NCBI GenBank assembly: GCA_051294375.1
Contig: CM119269.1
Location: forward strand, 5,816,050-5,880,049
Source: Paraspadella gotoi
Taxonomy: Eukaryota > Chaetognatha
Direction of reading: 5' to 3'
Length of the DNA stretch: 64,000 nucleotides
In this document: in pieces, positions 49,685 to 64,000 of the stretch
How the letters are laid out: each line of letters opens with the position of its first letter
Numbering within the stretch: position 1 is the stretch's first letter
Position numbers and translations under genes: made by a program
Notes under the pieces: generated by a model
Told to the model about the DNA's origin: nothing
What the model saw: the letters and a program-made list of their open reading frames with translations, nothing else
The model's database searches: none

Positions 49685-49855
49685 ATGGAAAAACCGGAAA
49701 AGGAGGCGCGTTTGGTGGAACTACGGGTTGCCATGGTAACTGGATTCCGGAAGAGGGAGAGCGGGGATAAAGAAAATTCCGAAACGGGATCGAATGACGA
49801 GGATATATTTTCGTCGATGAGTTTGTGTGGGAGAGAAGGGTTATGTGTGAGTTGA
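49685..49855 (+). CDS. Possible short ORF or first exon (56 residues)
   Basis: The ATG is in a fair initiation context. The frame reads MEKPEKEARLVELRVAMVTG, then a polar stretch with KRESGDKENSETGSNDEDIF, ending GLCVS and TGA. It sits just downstream of a (GAC)n tract. The composition is protein-like, but there is no recognised family or partner exon. Confidence 0.25.
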   Translation: MEKPEKEARLVELRVAMVTGFRKRESGDKENSETGSNDEDIFSSMSLCGREGLCVS

Positions 49856-50162
49856 TGAGGTTTCTTTCGAGTTGTTTTTGGTTTTGATACTTGATACTTC
49901 TTTTTTTTCTATTTTGTCTCTTGAACTGACTTTAACTTTCTTTTTTAACTCTCTCATTATTAATTATTAAATTGAACACTTTACTGACAAATAGAAAAGG
50001 ATGCATATTAACTATTCGAAACTGGAAAGTTTCCATTGACTGAATAATTATAAAAGAACAAAATATGTAGAACCAATTAAAACAATGCTTTGAACTCCTC
50101 AGGAAATGTTTAACAAAACTTTTGAAAAACCTTTAAACGTTAATATATAACAAAAAATGTAA

Positions 50163-50480
50163 TTCTAATGTGTTGCGCTGCAGTAACATTCTTTCAAGTG
50201 TATTTCCAGTGATCATGTAACATACATTAAATTTTACGTCATGTGATCGTTTTTTAAAGTGATCACGTCACTAGACAAGTATGGTATATGTGCAAATATG
50301 CATATCAAAGGTTTTATGGTACCTCACTTTCATACCAAATATGAAGTAAATTGTAAATTGTAAATTGTAAATTTTAACATAAGTGGGACAAACCAACAAA
50401 TAAACTTACTGACCGACTGACCGACCGACCGACCGCCCATAACCCAAGAGTTGCTTTGCGAGTACTCGCGGCGTAACTAA
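50163..50480 (+). mobile_element. Single-arm copy of the foldback element family
   Basis: It begins with AATGTGTTGCGCTGCAGTAA, contains AACATAAGTGGGACA and a (GACC)n-like tract, and ends in the palindrome GCGAGTACTCGC followed by GGCGTAACT. The middle part is shorter and diverged. Confidence 0.65.
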
Positions 50481-50798
50481 AAAGAGCTATGAATATCGAG
50501 ATTAAAAAAAAATATAAAATTGCTATCCTAGTTTCCGAGTTTCCCTCAAACCGAGGAAACAGAATTGAGTATCAAAAAAAAACAAACAATATAATTCTAT
50601 CTAATGACGCACCTGATTTTTCTTTTGTTTCTAAACTTTCTTTTTTAAATGTTGTTTTTTTGTTTCAACCCCTGTGCCAATTTGTAGCAAAGGAAACGTC
50701 GAAAACCCGAAAACCTGTCCTCGGATGATCCTTTGTTTCATTTCTCTCCTTCTGACAGTTTATTGCTTTTTCTCTCTGATTCTTTTTTCGGAGTTGAA

Positions 50799-50801
<3 letters not shown>

Positions 50802-50890
<89 letters not shown>
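50802..50890. repeat. (CT)n microsatellite 5' of the SDR start
   Basis: About 43 uninterrupted CT units roughly 220 bp before the SDR start codon. Confidence 0.92.
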
Positions 50891-50894
<4 letters not shown>

Positions 50895-51108
50895 TCTGCC
50901 ACTGCTCGGCTTTTTATTAGAACCAAGGTCTTCTTCATCCGATCCTCGTTCTCGGCTTCTAAATCCAGCCGCGAAAGATCGTCCCGCTGAGACAACAACT
51001 CGCGAAAGAGACAACCACAATTTTGTGTGTGTGTGTGTGGATGGACTCTCTTCGCTCCTTAGATAAATCTCGCGCATAATAGAAAATAAATATATTTTTT
51101 GATAAAAA

Positions 51109-55485
<4,377 letters not shown>

Positions 55486-56757
55486 AATCACATGAGTGAA
55501 TATGTTGTGAAACTCGATCAAAATTAAGTCGGTTAATACTTAATATGTTTTTTAATCACTAATTTCGACTCAGCTGGTCTGCAAAAACTATCCTACATTT
55601 GTTCTTTTTTATTTAGTTTTCATTCTTGGGTCTTGATATGTTATGTGTAATTTTTGTCATCAGGCGTTATTGTTGTGACCCGGTGGTTCATTGAGTAAAG
55701 CCATCAGCTCATGACAACTAGGTACCGGGTTCATGTTACGGATAGTAGCCTTCAGCCCACTTAGCGCCTTATCCACATTGTAACTCGGAATTTTTGGTTG
55801 CATTAAGAGTCCAACCCCGTTTATTTAAAACGATATGTTGTGAATAGAAAGGTGATATCTGTCCCTTAAGTTTTTGTCTCATTATTTAATCATTTTTAAA
55901 TGTTTGTACAATGTACATTGCACTTTTTACACTTTTTAAATTATAAAAATTCGAAATGTTTTAGATAATAATAACTATAAATAATGAGATAAAAAGATTT
56001 AAAATCATCCTTATTAAAAAGTCAGCAATAATAAAGATAGAAATGAACCACCAATGTTTTATTAAGGCATGTAACGATATTACGTGACGTCCTCGTCGGG
56101 TCCTCAAGAGCGACGTCATGAGTGACGTTATCAAGGTTTCGGTTCATGTGAAATAAAAGAGCAATCATTAGCATACAACTTCGAAGGCGCCACCCAACAG
56201 TTATTAAATTAATAGAAAGTTAGTATAAATCACTACAAAAATATAGTTGACACGGAGTTGCCAACTCGTGCCAGCCTATTGGAGAGCAATCCAGAACATA
56301 AATTCTAGTATGTATGTATGTATGTATGTCTTTTCAGTGTGTTAGGGAGAAGTACCCAAGTAAATTGTTTAAAAAAACAATATCGTGTCGGCGTGGGTGT
56401 GATTTTAAGTGTGTGAGAGATAGAGAGAAAACAAGAGAGAAAGAAAAGGGAAGAAGAAAAAAGAGAGCGATTTACAAGAAGAGAAACGAATTTGGCATTG
56501 AAATGGAAATGCATCGGGGAAAGCCTGGGATTTAAATTGAACTTCCACGCAAATAATCTTATTGAAAAAAAGAGAGACTGGGTTTAAGCTCATTAAGGTC
56601 TTTTGTTTTTCCCCGGAGACGCGAATAAAAGGGCAACGCGACGCGCATCCGCCATCCCGTCCTCTTTTTATTATCTGGCTCCGACGCGGGGAAAACGTTT
56701 AGGATATTTTTTTTTCAAGAATAAGTTACGAAGTAAAATTATATCACGAATTGTAAA
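55486..56757. other. SDR-peptide gene interval
   Basis: Contains SINE copy 3 (55672-55782), AT-rich sequence, an AATAAA near 56153 and short TATG repeats at 56310-56330. No other gene seen. Confidence 0.5.
55672..55782 (+). mobile_element. tRNA-derived SINE, copy 3 (internally deleted)
   Basis: It shares CCGGTGGTTCATTGAG, TAGGTACCGGGTTCA and CAGCCCACTTAGCGCCTTAT with the copies at 11792 and 12236. About 150 bp between the B box and the 3' end is missing. It lies just 3' of the SDR gene. Confidence 0.58.
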
Positions 56758-57970
56758 ATGTATACCAACTGCGCCCTTGTTTTACAACTAGTCATCGGCG
56801 TTTGGTTGCTGGTAAGTTTAAGCGATGGAGAAATAAGAAATTAGAAATAAGAAATTTTAAAAACGTTTTAAACTTAACTGTCAACGATTCTATATTGTTA
56901 AGATGGGTTTTGGTAAGGCCTCAATTATCTTTCCCCCACTACTAGTTCTTCTCCCTCACCCTAAAAGTCAACCGAAACCAAATTCCATTTCCCGTAAATG
57001 ATTAAACGATGAGACCAAAGACAGAAAATTGGAGGGGGGGGAAACTTAAAGCGAAATCGGAGCCCGTTTGACTCGGAGAATGACCCCGGAACTGACCCCG
57101 GGAACTGAGCCGGAACTGACGCGGGAATTGACCCTGGAAATGAACCCTGAAAGACGAACGACTGACTCTTATGGATCCGAAAAGACGAAAAGTGAAAACT
57201 GACTTATAACCGACCCTGAACTTACCAGAGACTCACCCTTCACCCTCTTTCGTCTCCAAGGCCGATTCATACGGTTGTCCCGGGTCCATGATGCCGCAGC
57301 AGCAGCAGCAGCAACCGAATCCGTTTATGAGTCACGGAAAACGAAGTCTCCGGAATTTTGAAGTGGATCCCAGATGCTTGGAAGACTGTCTCGACAAAGT
57401 TCAGGTTAGCGGGGTAAGCACTGGAATGATCGGAGAAAGGAATCGCAACTAAAAACGGCCAGAATTAATGATGGTTATTTCACGTTAGATTTTCTGCTCG
57501 AGTTTTAGAAAAACGTGTTATATATAAATTTAAATGTATTGATTTTATTAATAATAATAACTACTGTAGGTCTCATGAATATGAATTTTTTTTTATTCAA
57601 CCTTATTTTTTTTTTTTTTTCTCCACTCAATCACTTAAACTTAAACTTCATTGAATAAACCTTTTGTTTTTGTTTTTCTCTCTTTTTTTTAATTAATTTA
57701 TAATTAACAAAGATCAGCTGGAGAATAATTTCGCTTTCACCAGAATCTCACTTTTAAGAGGATCTCACTTCTATTCGCTTTACGTCGTAAATTACGAGAA
57801 TATTATTTTTACCACTCTCTCTCTCTCTCTCTCTCTCTCTTTTCCTCTCACTCTCTCAGAGCTCAATGGAGTCATTGCCCTCGATTTCCTCCGCCACCGA
57901 TGCGTCGCCGTCTTGGGAAACCGTGTGCCGCGACATCTGTCGAGAATCGAGGGAATTCGCCGTCGACTGA
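56758..57970 (+). CDS. Putative secreted neuropeptide/hormone precursor, unrecognised family
   Basis: Three exons joined in phase 0 (56758-56811, 57261-57404, 57860-57970) give 102 residues. An alternative donor at 57413 would add three residues. The first exon is a classic hydrophobic signal sequence, MYTNCALVLQLVIGVWLL. After it comes a short segment starting ADSYGCPGSMMP, a six-Gln run encoded by CAG/CAA, then PNPFMSH followed by GKR. GKR is the standard signal for dibasic cleavage with C-terminal amidation, so a peptide ending ...NPFMSH-amide is predicted. The remainder is an acidic tail with two CX3C pairs (CLEDC and CRDIC, 27 residues apart). Signal, single amidated peptide, GKR and Cys-containing tail is the layout of several neuropeptide precursors such as SIFamide, but I recognise no known family in the peptide. 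The twin CX3C spacing recalls small Tim proteins, which the signal sequence argues against. Confidence 0.6.
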
Positions 57971-58240
57971 TCTTTTGTCTGTCGGATTTAGAGTCTATCA
58001 GCCCGCGACACCTTTAGGGACGCAAGGGAATGAACGTTTTACCCCAATTGGTTTCTTTGTTTTATTGTTGTTGAGTCTAAGGCCCCGGGGAAAAAATTGC
58101 AGGAAAGGGAAAATACATTAGGTCTATTTTTTGCGACAATTTTCTAGCTACTATCGATCTGTGTTTAAATTTTGTTGTTACATACTGTATACTGTTATTA
58201 AAAGCTATCTATCATCCTTTTTTATTTTCATTTCCTATTT

Positions 58241-58385
58241 ATTTTTTCTTTCAGAAATCAGTCTGATAGGTCCTAATTTTTATAGAGTAGAAAGTCGAAC
58301 GACTGTAGCTAATTATGATATCAAAAACGAAAAACGCCAGACCGATCCACAGAGATTCAACACCGCATTTTGGCCGACGATGTAG
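58241..58385 (+). CDS. Possible isolated terminal exon
   Basis: A CAG acceptor after a T-rich tract is followed in phase 1 by EISLIGPNFYRVESRTTVAN, then YDIKNEKRQTDPQRFNTAFW, PTM and a TAG stop. No preceding exon in the right phase was found between it and the peptide precursor, so it may be an alternative end of that gene or chance. Confidence 0.18.
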
Positions 58386-58648
58386 CGACTGCCACCGATC
58401 ATAAAATAAATCAAAGAAAAATCGAAAAAGTCAGAATCGATGTGCACGTTTTGTCTCTCGAGGCTAAGGGTACGACAGAAGAAATCAGTTGAAAACAAAG
58501 CGTTTATTTAAAAGATGTTGTAATAAGTTTTCGCTGAAAACTCAAAAGTACTCTAAAAGGTAAACCATAATACTTAAATTTATAATTATACGATCTTTTC
58601 GTAATTTATTCCATTTTGTGTTTTCAGTCCGAAAAAAAAAGAACAAAG

Positions 58649-59433
58649 ATGCTGAATCTCAAAAGTCGTAAGATCCTTTTATTTTTATCATTTGTTGTCG
58701 TTGTCGTCGTCGTCGTCTTCACTCTCAAAATCAAAAAAACTGATTTGAAAAAGTTTTTAGATGCCGATAACTCGGCCGACTCCACCTCTCATCCGGCGCC
58801 CATCGGCGTCCTTAATCGCCTCTACGCCAGCCTCAGCGACGCCGGCGTCCGCCTCTTTCTCACCGAAACCAGCGACTTGCTCAAAGCGGCGCAAAGACAA
58901 CTGGTCGGCTCGCTTTTCTCGATCCCAACGTCTTCGTTCAACGTTTCGGCGTCTTTGGCGAAGACGCCGACGCCCTGAACGAAGCCCTCGCCGACTTTGG
59001 GAAATGCGGCGCGGCGGAGGCGCCGTGCGGAGCCGAGGTCCGCATCGGGCGGCAGACGGAAGACGGCGTCCTCGTGAATGTCCTCGTGGTCATTGAGTCG
59101 ACGCCGCATCCGAAGGGTCAAATCCTTACCGACGAGAAAGAGATCGAGAAACACGAGAGCCTTGACGACGGTGAAGCAGCTGCTCATGCAAGTTCGAACC
59201 CGGGGATTCGAGTCAGGGGCAAGATTGCTTATTTATTAAAGGAATGGATAATTTTTATATTGGTTGTACCAATTTCATAGATGGGTAAAGTGAGTACAAT
59301 TTTTTTCGATGAACAACGCCGAACAAACTAATTTTAAAAATTCACAAAAATCCATGAGTCTGGCAAAATAAGGCAAAATTGAAAACGCTTTTTTTCAGTC
59401 AACGCCATCTTTTCTGACGTCGTTTTAGTTTAA
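58649..59433 (+). CDS. Small single-pass (type II-like) membrane protein, unknown, frame broken
   Basis: The start ATG at 58649 opens a short basic N-terminus, then a strongly hydrophobic stretch with LFLSFVVVVVVVVFTL, then a Lys-rich stop-transfer, as in a signal-anchored Golgi or ER protein. The reading continues through PIGVLNRLYASLSDAGVRL to LLKAAQRQ, where the frame breaks between 58880 and 58905. A second frame (one base missing or two extra) continues with LAFLDPNVFVQRFGVF through to HESLDD, with codon use like the first. A GT donor follows at 59171 (exon end 59170, phase 1), and a short terminal exon at 59399-59433 fits in phase (VNAIFSDVVLV, stop). The repaired length would be about 185 residues. 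A hint of the N-terminal half of fukutin is too weak to name it. Either an assembly error or a young pseudogene would explain the break. Confidence 0.4.
59190..59275 (-). repeat. Dispersed repeat, copy in the intron after 59170
   Basis: In reverse complement it reads GAAATTGGTACAACCAATAT, then a TTATCCATTC block and CTTGCCCCTGAC, as at 855-935. It continues into GACTCGAATCCCC, suggesting tRNA-like sequence. It lies in the proposed intron of the gene at 58649. Confidence 0.45.
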
Positions 59434-59790
59434 ACCAAAAATCACGGAGTCGGAAAGGTCCCAAAATTGCCGCGACATTAAAGTCTCTTATCGCGAGAAA
59501 AAACAGTCGCGACTTAACTTAGTTTTGAAAGTCGTAGGTTTCGAAACGACTGTTTCTCAAATGATTATCTTTTTTCTTCGTTATCGCAATGACGCCGCCG
59601 CCGCCGCCGCCGGAGCCGCCGCCGCCGCCGCCGCCGCAGCCGGAGCCGTCGTCGTCTTCCTCGCCGTCTTAGTCCCTATTGAGTATCGTTCGTTCGTTGA
59701 ACTTTTTTATTCGAATTTCGTGTCAAAGATCATGTAACGCCATTAAAAATAAAAAAAAGCAGCCACTCCCGTCACTACAACAATCTAAAA

Positions 59791-61515
59791 ATGTCGACGG
59801 CCTTCACTCGTTTCCGTTCGTTGCTTAGCAACCGCGACGCCGATCCTCCGCTGATCGAAGGCGAGGCGGTGCCGCCGTGGGAGAGTACGACGACGCCGCC
59901 GACAGAGTCCCAATCGGAATCCGGATTCGTCAGCGGGCGACAAATCTCCACGATTTCCGGCGGCGTTGTGTTTCCCGCGAACAAGGCGTCGCCGGTCGCC
60001 GCCGGCGCCGCGACGCCCTCCGCCGGCACCTCGTGGTACGTCTCCGTGTTTCTCGTCGTCAACGCGGCGCTCGGATCGGCGCTGCTCAATTTCCCATGCG
60101 CCTTTAACGAAGCGGGCGGCGTCGTCGCCGCACTGGGTAGGCGTGGCTAAAGTAAAACCGTGAGGCTTATTATTTAATAATTTGACGAGGCGGTGTTTGA
60201 TACCTCACCTGCTTAAATATGATAGAAAAGTGAATCGAACAAAGATAATTGAGAGTGACGGTGGTCGAGATAAAAACGAACATGATGAATAGATTTATTG
60301 AAATCAGAACAACGATTTATTTATATTTATAATTAATTATACCCAAAAAAAATATTTAAAAAGGAAAGTAGAAACAAATAAATTCGAGCCAACAGAATTC
60401 TGAATAGGAGAAATGAATAAATTACAAACGAGAGATAAAATCCCCCACGCTCTTTTTCAAGGCGTTCAGACGGCGCTACTCGTGGTCGCCGTCGCGACGC
60501 TAGCGATCCTAGCGGTCTGCGCCGACGCCAACAACGCCGCGACTTACCAAGACGTCGTCAGCGCCTCACTCGGAAAAGTCGGTCACGTGATCTGCGCACT
60601 GGTGGTCGTCCTTTACTGCTTCGGGACCTGCGTTACTTTTTTGATCATCATAGGTGAAGTGTGGATTGTGTCTTAAAAGAATGAAAAGTAGAGGAAGAAA
60701 AGAAGGGAAGGTTGATCGGTGAAACTCACTACTTCTCACTACTTGTATCGGAGAGTATGTATCAATGGGATTGCCACTCCTGTTTGGCTTCACTCATTTT
60801 ATAAGTACCCACTAGAACCATCACTCCGAAGCGGCTTTACTTTTTTCTGTCATTCCACCGTTAAGACTCCCACTTATATTAATTCTTTTTTCCATTCTTT
60901 CCTCCTTCGAAAGCCAGTTGGCTCAATAGTTCCTTTTTAAAGCTGTTTACTTCCCTGTTTCACTTCGCTCTTGCGTGAGACTCACTCTTAACTGCTTAGA
61001 TTCCTGTCTTCACACGTGACCATCACCCCTAACCTTCGCCCCCTCACCCCTTCTTTCACAAGGCGATCAATGGGACCGGTATTTCTACAGCTTTAATAAC
61101 TATTTCTGTCACACCTGGTGGAAGAGACGGACTTTCACCATCACAGTCTCGTCCGTAATCTTCATCCTTCCTCTTTGCTTCTCCAAGAGAATCGACTTTC
61201 TCAAGTACGTCTCGGCCTTTGGAGTCTTGGCCGTCGTTTACATCAACTTCTTGCAGGTCGGGTGTGGGTGAGTTAAGATTTGTTCAGCCTGCGAGGGTCA
61301 CATTTTGTAAATAAAAGGTTAAATTGGGAACAGTTTTAAACGAGATTTCAGTTTTATGTTTTGACACATACACAATGTCAAACGACGGGCTAAACTGAAA
61401 CCGATAGGGCACACAGGCTCCCTCAAGCACGCAGATTATAGTGTGACAGATGTTGACGACATATCGTAATGTTCAAACCGAGAAGGCATTTTGTATTAAT
61501 AGGACAAAGGTAACG

Positions 61516-61586
<71 letters not shown>

Positions 61587-62704
61587 CTGACTACGACTTC
61601 CTCTTGTTAATTGTTGAACTTCAAAGGTCGCTTTTAACTGGTTGCCTTTGCAAGAACCAATTTGTTTTCCATTCATTGAGTTCAGTTCATTTAACTTTGC
61701 GATGTTAATCCCATCGATTTGACCTCCAGAGCAGGCTGGAGCGACTTCTTTCCATTTTCGTCGACAAAAAAAAAATATTTTTCATTCTTAATCTTGAATG
61801 TTCTTCTGTAATTTCTAAAATGTCAAATTCATGTCATTTTTTTCCCCACCGATTTATGCCGGATTTATTCATCTTCATTTAATTTTGTAATTTATCTTCT
61901 TCCTTCGTGATTCCCCGTCTTTTTTTATCCGGAGTAAAATGTCACTCGGCAATTAGAGTCGATGATCGTTAAATTTATTGAATCATTAAGTTTAACTACG
62001 AAAGAAAACTAGAGATTTATTATCGCTTTTAAAGTCGCGAGATCTTTTAATTTCTTAGCAAAGAGGAAAAGAAATTAATATCATTGTATTCCCCATATTT
62101 TAAAAATACTGAAATGAAAACAAAATTCGAATTTGTTTTTAGACTTCTTATTTAAAATTANNNNNNNNNNTGTATTCCCCATATTTCGAAAATTCGAATT
62201 TGTTTTTAGACTTCTTATTTAGAATTAAATACTTAATACAAAATAATTTTACCACGTCCACAGATATACAAATTTTACGAAGGAGTCGACCCAAAATACG
62301 TGGGTGAGGTGAAGACGAAACCCGATCACTGGACGGATCTTTTTCTCGTCGCCCCTACCATATTTTTTGGGTAATAAATATTTAATTAAGGTTGATTTCA
62401 AACTTGAGTTATTTCGAGATCTTTCTTCGTACCCCCATGACCCCCACCACCCTCGCATCCCCATTCCCAGCTACCAATGTCACGTGAGCGCGGTGCCCAT
62501 CTACTCTTGCCTCCGCAACCGCAGCGTCGCCGAATTCCTGAAGACCGTGTTGACGGCGATGCTGGTCTGCATGGCGACTTACTCTGTCGCCGCCGTCTAC
62601 GGGTACCTTACCTTCGGGTCAAAAGTCTACGACGACATCCTTACCAACTACGACGCCAGCGATCCGCTCGTGTCAGTGGCGCTCATCGCGATGGCGCTGA
62701 AAAC

Positions 62705-62762
<58 letters not shown>

Positions 62763-63114
62763 TAGATAGATAAGATAGATTAGATAGATGATAGATAGAT
62801 AGATAGATAGATAGAGAATAAAACTTTACTTCATAGAAATACCAACTTAAAAAAATAAACTTACCATTCTAGCTACACGACCTACCCGCTCCTAATATTT
62901 TGCGGAAGAACCGGGGTCGAATCGTTGTGGATAAAAGCGCGCCGCTTGACGCCGGGTCGTGCCGCCAAGGGAGAGTTGGTGCGACGCATTGTGACGGTTG
63001 TCACGTGGTTTGTCGGCACTGTCGTCGTCGCCGTTTATTTGCCGGGAATCGATTCCGTCATTCCGGTTCTGGGTGAGAAGCTAAAATAGAAAGAAAAGAT
63101 AGAAAGAGAGAAAA

Positions 63115-63206
<92 letters not shown>

Positions 63207-63673
63207 AAAAAAGAAGTAAAAACGTGAATTTAAAAAAAAAGGGTTCCGAACAAGCTAACCCACCCAACTATCCAACCCACCCGCCCTTCAACTACCTTGT
63301 CTCCCTTCAATCCACAGGCGCCTTCGCCACGACCTTCATCGTCATCTTCCCAGGTCTTTGTCTCCTCCAAATCGTCCTCAAACGCGCCGACGCCGCCGCC
63401 TTGGGGGTCGACGTCGGCGCCGTCGATCGACTCAAGATGCGCAACGTGTCTCGAGCGACGCCGCCCACTTTCGACGGTGCCGCCTCCTTCGGAGCCTCGT
63501 CGTTCGGCGCCAGCATCAACTGGGCGCCGGAAACGGTCGTCGCCCGGCGGAAGAGAACGGCGCTCAAGTGTCTGGCGATTTTCTTGATCGTTTTCGGATT
63601 TTTTATTCTCGGAATCATCGTCACCAACGGATTCATGCAGCACTCGGTCAAGACGCCGCTCTGCAGCTACTGA
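59791..63673 (+). CDS. SLC38A7: SLC38A7-like sodium-coupled neutral amino-acid transporter (SNAT7)
   Basis: Seven exons (59791-60136, 60462-60653, 61063-61256, 62264-62370, 62471-62704, 62873-63072, 63318-63673) join in consistent phase and give 542 residues, longer than the roughly 460 of vertebrate SLC38A7 because of an extended N-terminus and a longer loop before the last helix. The family core is clear: FLVVNAALGSALLNFPCAF in the first helix, ATYQDVV, FGTCVTFLIIIGDQ, GYQCHVSAVPIY, TTYPLLIFCGR and FIVIFPGLCLLQ. About eleven membrane helices follow an 80-residue hydrophilic N-terminus. In vertebrates this carrier exports glutamine and asparagine from lysosomes; that role is inferred here. 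Two acceptors are AAG instead of CAG (before exons 2 and 3). The exon-5 donor runs directly into a (GA)n tract, and intron 3 holds an assembly gap. Confidence 0.92.
60137..60461 (+). other. SLC38A7 intron 1
   Basis: GTAGGC donor and TTTTTCAAG acceptor; AT-rich. Confidence 0.75.
60654..61062 (+). other. SLC38A7 intron 2
   Basis: GTGAAG donor and TTTCACAAG acceptor; unremarkable sequence. Confidence 0.75.
61257..62263 (+). other. SLC38A7 intron 3 with (GA)n and a gap
   Basis: Carries a (GA)n tract at 61520-61584 and N at 62161-62170 flanked by duplicated sequence. Confidence 0.8.
62161..62170. other. Assembly gap (10 N) between duplicated flanks
   Basis: Both sides carry TGTATTCCCCATATTT and AATTCGAATTTGTTTTTAG, then ACTTCTTATTTA, so the contig ends probably overlap. 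Confidence 0.9.
62705..62815. repeat. (GA)n then (GATA)n at an SLC38A7 splice donor
   Basis: The donor GTGAGA of exon 5 merges directly into the GA array, followed by GATA units. Confidence 0.9.
63098..63210. repeat. (GAAA)n in the last SLC38A7 intron
   Basis: About 25 GAAA units. Confidence 0.9.
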
Positions 63674-64000
63674 CGGCTCGGTCCTGCGGGGCAGAGGGTG
63701 CTGCGGTTGGCTTTTATTTAATACGTTCCGTGTAAAATATCGTTTATTAGAAATAATATCTCGAAATAAGACATTGGTTATTTAAACGAGTGATCTCAAA
63801 ATTTTTTTCCAATTTTTTTCTTGGCTCGCGATTTTAGCGAACCTANNNNNNNNNNTTTCGCAAAAGTCCGTTTCAGAATTATGAAAAATTAGTTTTTATT
63901 GTGAAAGAGAAAACAAAGTTTGTTTTTTGAAATTTGATTACTATTAGAGAGATTAAACGGGGGAGAATAGAGAAAGGCCAGAGAGAGAGAGAGAGAGAGA
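63674..64000. other. 3' flank of SLC38A7
   Basis: AT-rich sequence with a short run of N near 63847-63855 and a (GA)n tract from 63979. No canonical AATAAA was seen close to the stop codon. Confidence 0.6.

Noticed and set aside
57261-57970. Small Tim (twin CX3C) protein
   Set aside because: The N-terminal secretory signal and the 27-residue gap between CX3C pairs do not fit mitochondrial small Tims.
59525-59737. Ala-rich ORF with (GCC)n before SLC38A7
   Set aside because: It is a triplet repeat, and the SLC38A7 start at 59791 is independent of it.

Overview
This is nuclear DNA from a eukaryote, almost certainly a marine invertebrate animal. The genes are split by introns with GT-AG borders (one GC-AG), there is an animal-type LRRK gene and an SLC38A7-type amino-acid transporter, and the intergenic space is filled with (GA)n/(CT)n microsatellites, minisatellites, MITE-like elements, a foldback element and a tRNA-derived SINE. 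The species cannot be named from the sequence. An armadillo-like N-terminal region in the LRRK protein would fit a deuterostome or cnidarian lineage, but that is inference. It is a draft assembly: eight runs of N are present, one flanked by a false-looking duplication, and two coding exons carry single-base frame breaks.

Layout. From 1 to about 26,500 I find no complete gene. This part holds a MITE pair with telomere-like interiors (1283-1595, 10561-10800), a 1.1-kb foldback element (3007-4125), a 170-bp hairpin with a hammerhead-like motif (4817-4986), a 25-bp tandem array (8241-8665), two SINE copies (11792-12506), a 43-bp AT-rich array (13124-13430) and a GC-richer block with decayed minus-strand coding character (about 16900-20090). 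Two short minus-strand terminal exons (7524-7622, 5063-5136) are tentative. From 27057 to 35843 lies a LRRK gene: two short exons and then a single 7.5-kb exon carrying repeat, LRR, Roc-COR, kinase and WD40 regions. From 36,000 to 51,000 the sequence is again mostly simple repeats and low-complexity blocks, with a few weak small-ORF candidates.

The right-hand 13 kb is gene-dense, all on the plus strand: a short-chain dehydrogenase/reductase in eight exons (51109-55485), a small secreted neuropeptide-like precursor in three exons (56758-57970), a small single-pass membrane protein with a frame break (58649-59433), and an SLC38A7-like transporter in seven exons (59791-63673). The exon joins of the SDR, the peptide precursor and SLC38A7 were checked by phase. 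Nothing indicates that these neighbours work in one pathway; they look like ordinary adjacent genes. The most interesting items are the unrecognised peptide precursor, the hammerhead-like motifs, and the nearly intronless 3' part of LRRK.
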